NCBI RefSeq assembly: GCF_000014065.1
Contig: NC_008044.1
Coordinates: forward strand, 2,069,501-2,133,500
DNA from: Ruegeria sp. TM1040
Lineage (GTDB): Bacteria > Pseudomonadota > Alphaproteobacteria > Rhodobacterales > Rhodobacteraceae
Direction: 5' to 3'
Length of the DNA stretch: 64,000 nucleotides
A model generated the notes under the pieces. That model was given only the letters and a program-made list of their open reading frames with translations, had not been told where the DNA came from and searched no databases. A program made the translations under genes and the position numbers. Below are positions 63,873-64,000 of the stretch, piece after piece; position 1 is the first letter of the stretch; every line of letters starts with the position of its first letter.

Positions 63873-64000
63873 TCAGGCTGCCAGCAACTGCTTGAAGCTC
63901 GCAAGGAAGTCGCGCACCAGGTGGCGCACGGTCAGATCGCGGCCGCGCAGCGGGCTGTTGATCGGCAGCAGAGCGCGCAGGGGCTGCACTTTGACGCCAC
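63873..64000 (-). CDS. C-terminal fragment of an unknown protein
   Basis: The minus-strand frame is open from the right edge of the window to a TGA at 63873-63875 and ends LVRDFLASFKQLLAA. Codon use is like that of the neighbours, so a real gene is likely, but the ~41 visible residues are too few to name it. Confidence 0.5.
   Translation of the reverse strand, partial: GVKVQPLRALLPINSPLRGRDLTVRHLVRDFLASFKQLLAA

Overview
The window is high-GC alphaproteobacterial chromosome, most consistent with the Rhodobacteraceae (Roseobacter group: Ruegeria/Phaeobacter/Tritonibacter-like). Supporting signs are near-family-specific small proteins (DUF2842, DUF6280-type, a CcaF1-type DUF1127 protein), a cobalt-type nitrile hydratase beside secG, the alphaproteobacterial order of the division cluster (mraZ-rsmH-ftsL-ftsI-murE-murF-mraY), and a DUF1127 gene followed by CCUCCUCCC-loop hairpins. 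I saw no rRNA, tRNA, CRISPR array, integrase or intact insertion sequence.

Layout. 1-12 kb: the end of an EamA transporter, thiamine diphosphokinase, a large disordered protein, DUF2842 and purA, a nitrile hydratase operon (alpha, beta, accessory), secG, pyrG, two small genes and class I aldolase. 12-25 kb: a globin-coupled chemoreceptor, a fatty acid hydroxylase with an enoyl-CoA hydratase, two PLP aminotransferases, an MsbA-like ABC exporter, YgfZ, EF-P, a DUF6280-type protein and cobQ. 25-31 kb: a PopZ-like protein, TolC, a PIMT-like methyltransferase, a DksA-type zinc finger protein, entericidin and a PAS-GAF protein. 31-38.5 kb: a CHASE histidine kinase with its receiver, a Tat-exported amidohydrolase, and a small membrane protein coupled to a chemoreceptor. 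38.8-45.4 kb: a catabolic-looking island with a 3-hydroxyisobutyrate dehydrogenase-family enzyme, two LysR regulators, a gamma-butyrobetaine-hydroxylase-like oxygenase, a class II aldolase, an HxlR regulator and a dienelactone hydrolase. 45.5-48 kb: a PAS histidine kinase, the remnant of a phage-type DNA cytosine methyltransferase, and a long AT-richer leader with MraZ-box-like repeats. 48-55.7 kb: the first half of the dcw cluster, ending at mraY with a terminator. 56-64 kb: a HEAT-like protein, ApbC/Mrp, the DUF1127 gene with four CCUCC-loop hairpins, PcrA/UvrD helicase, a BLUF photoreceptor, an FMN 2-hydroxyacid oxidase and the tail of an unknown gene.

How the genes work together. The dcw genes are tightly packed, with 1- to 4-base overlaps, and form one peptidoglycan and septation operon behind a probable MraZ-autoregulated promoter and an UpsM-like 5' leader. 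The nitrile hydratase genes overlap in the same way. The dioxygenase and aldolase overlap by ATGA and are divergent from a LysR gene that carries a perfect inverted repeat just before its start codon. The strongest less-ordinary items are the DUF1127/CCUCCUCCC hairpin array, the mraZ leader, the PopZ-like protein beside tolC, and the decayed methyltransferase upstream of the division cluster.
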